From assembly GCA_012295275.1 (NCBI GenBank), contig CM022674.1:12054864-12072363 (forward strand): a stretch of 17,500 bases of DNA. Direction: 5' to 3'. The position numbers and the translations under genes are program-made. The stretch's first letter is position 1. Each line of letters starts with the position of its first letter. This document shows, one piece after another, positions 16,908 through 17,500 of the stretch. Origin of the DNA: Chrysomallon squamiferum. Its lineage: Eukaryota; Mollusca; Gastropoda; Neomphalida; Peltospiridae. Under the pieces are notes generated by a model. The model was not told the origin of the DNA and searched no databases. It saw nothing but the letters and a program-made list of their open reading frames with translations.

Positions 16908-17100
16908 AATGTGTCTGTATGTGATATGTGCATGTGTTTATGAATTTGTATGATTCTATATATCAATGTAGGTTTGCTATGTTAATCTGTGCGAAAGTTT
17001 GTATGCAAGCATTCATATGTATGTATATGTATGTCTGGGTGTGTGAGTGTATATGTGTATGTATGCATTTGTATATGTGTATATATGAAGGGTGTAAATA
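16908..17100 (+). repeat. Degenerate TGTA/TATG-rich tract
   Basis: Imperfect TGTATGTATATGTATG-type sequence with TGTGTG interruptions, followed by a short GA run (17100-17114) and two TA runs (17126-17168). The minus-strand frame here is a by-product. Confidence 0.75.
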
Positions 17101-17336
17101 GAGAGAGAGAGAGTCAATAATATTATATATATATATGAAAAATATTATATATATATATATATATATTACGAGTTTTAGAAAGGAGGCACTTTTGTATTTA
17201 ATCATGTATAACTATTTCACTTTGGATGAAGCTGTTATTATAAACGTAATAACACTCACTCTCTAAGTTAAAGCATAGTTCAGTAAGAACAAATGTTAAT
17301 TTGGAATATTAACTGCTCATTGAGAAACATTTGTAA

Positions 17337-17337
<1 letters not shown>

Positions 17338-17405
<68 letters not shown>
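17338..17405 (+). repeat. (ATT)n microsatellite, ~68 bp
   Basis: A pure ATT run followed by ATAATTGTCATCATCATCAT near the right edge of the window. Confidence 0.95.
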
Positions 17406-17406
<1 letters not shown>

Positions 17407-17500
17407 ATTGTCATCATCATCATCTTTATTTGGAAGCAGGTATTTTTTTTTTAAAAGACACAAGAATTATAGGGAAGTCCAAAGATAATTTGATCAAATA

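Overview
The window looks like AT-rich, simple-sequence-rich animal DNA with spliced genes. Dense di-, tri- and tetranucleotide tracts, a decayed DD34E Tc1-like transposase, and small exons separated by repeat-filled introns suggest an invertebrate, perhaps a mollusc such as a cephalopod. That assignment is inference and is not proven here. There is no bacterial-style coding, no operon, no rRNA and no recognised tRNA. Almost all long open frames are translations of microsatellites.

Positions 1 to about 7370 are one T-rich (+ strand) tandem array. A core of roughly 100 bp recurs 17 times; most copies carry TTAATTACCTTCTTTCC. Five core types (A to E) follow one another in a fixed order. The order repeats as a higher-order unit of about 1.9 kb: A-type cores lie at 351, 2265, 4250 and 6129, giving spacings of 1914, 1985 and 1879 bp. 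Each unit carries the same microsatellites at the same addresses, and three units carry a large inverted repeat (hairpin). The array continues beyond the left edge and decays towards 7370.

Positions 7620 to about 13100 hold, on the minus strand, a five-exon gene too fragmented to appear as a long open frame. Exons at 13007-12989, 12379-12181, 10222-10098, 7946-7850 and 7679-7667 join with matching phase at all four junctions and give 150 residues. The product is a small membrane protein with six ectodomain cysteines, one NGT glycosylation sequon, one transmembrane helix near the C terminus and a tail of about four residues. A stop codon and an AATAAA signal follow. No family is recognised, and the N terminus (signal peptide) is unresolved.

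The introns hold most of the other structure. Intron 3 contains a tandem duplication of about 1010 bp that copied the start of exon 4 with its 3' splice site, and a 140-bp GA tract. Intron 2 contains a broken Tc1-like transposase, a fold-back element with a GATA tract in its loop, and a small cluster of TTAGGC-type motifs in both orientations.

Positions 13.1 to 17.5 kb are non-coding as far as can be read. They hold a possible promoter segment at 13.06-13.09 kb, (ACT)n and (AAT/AAC)n tracts at 15.0-15.3 kb, an 11-unit minisatellite of about 34 bp whose unit contains a CRE-like TGACGTCA at 15.46-15.85 kb, and further AT-rich simple sequence.
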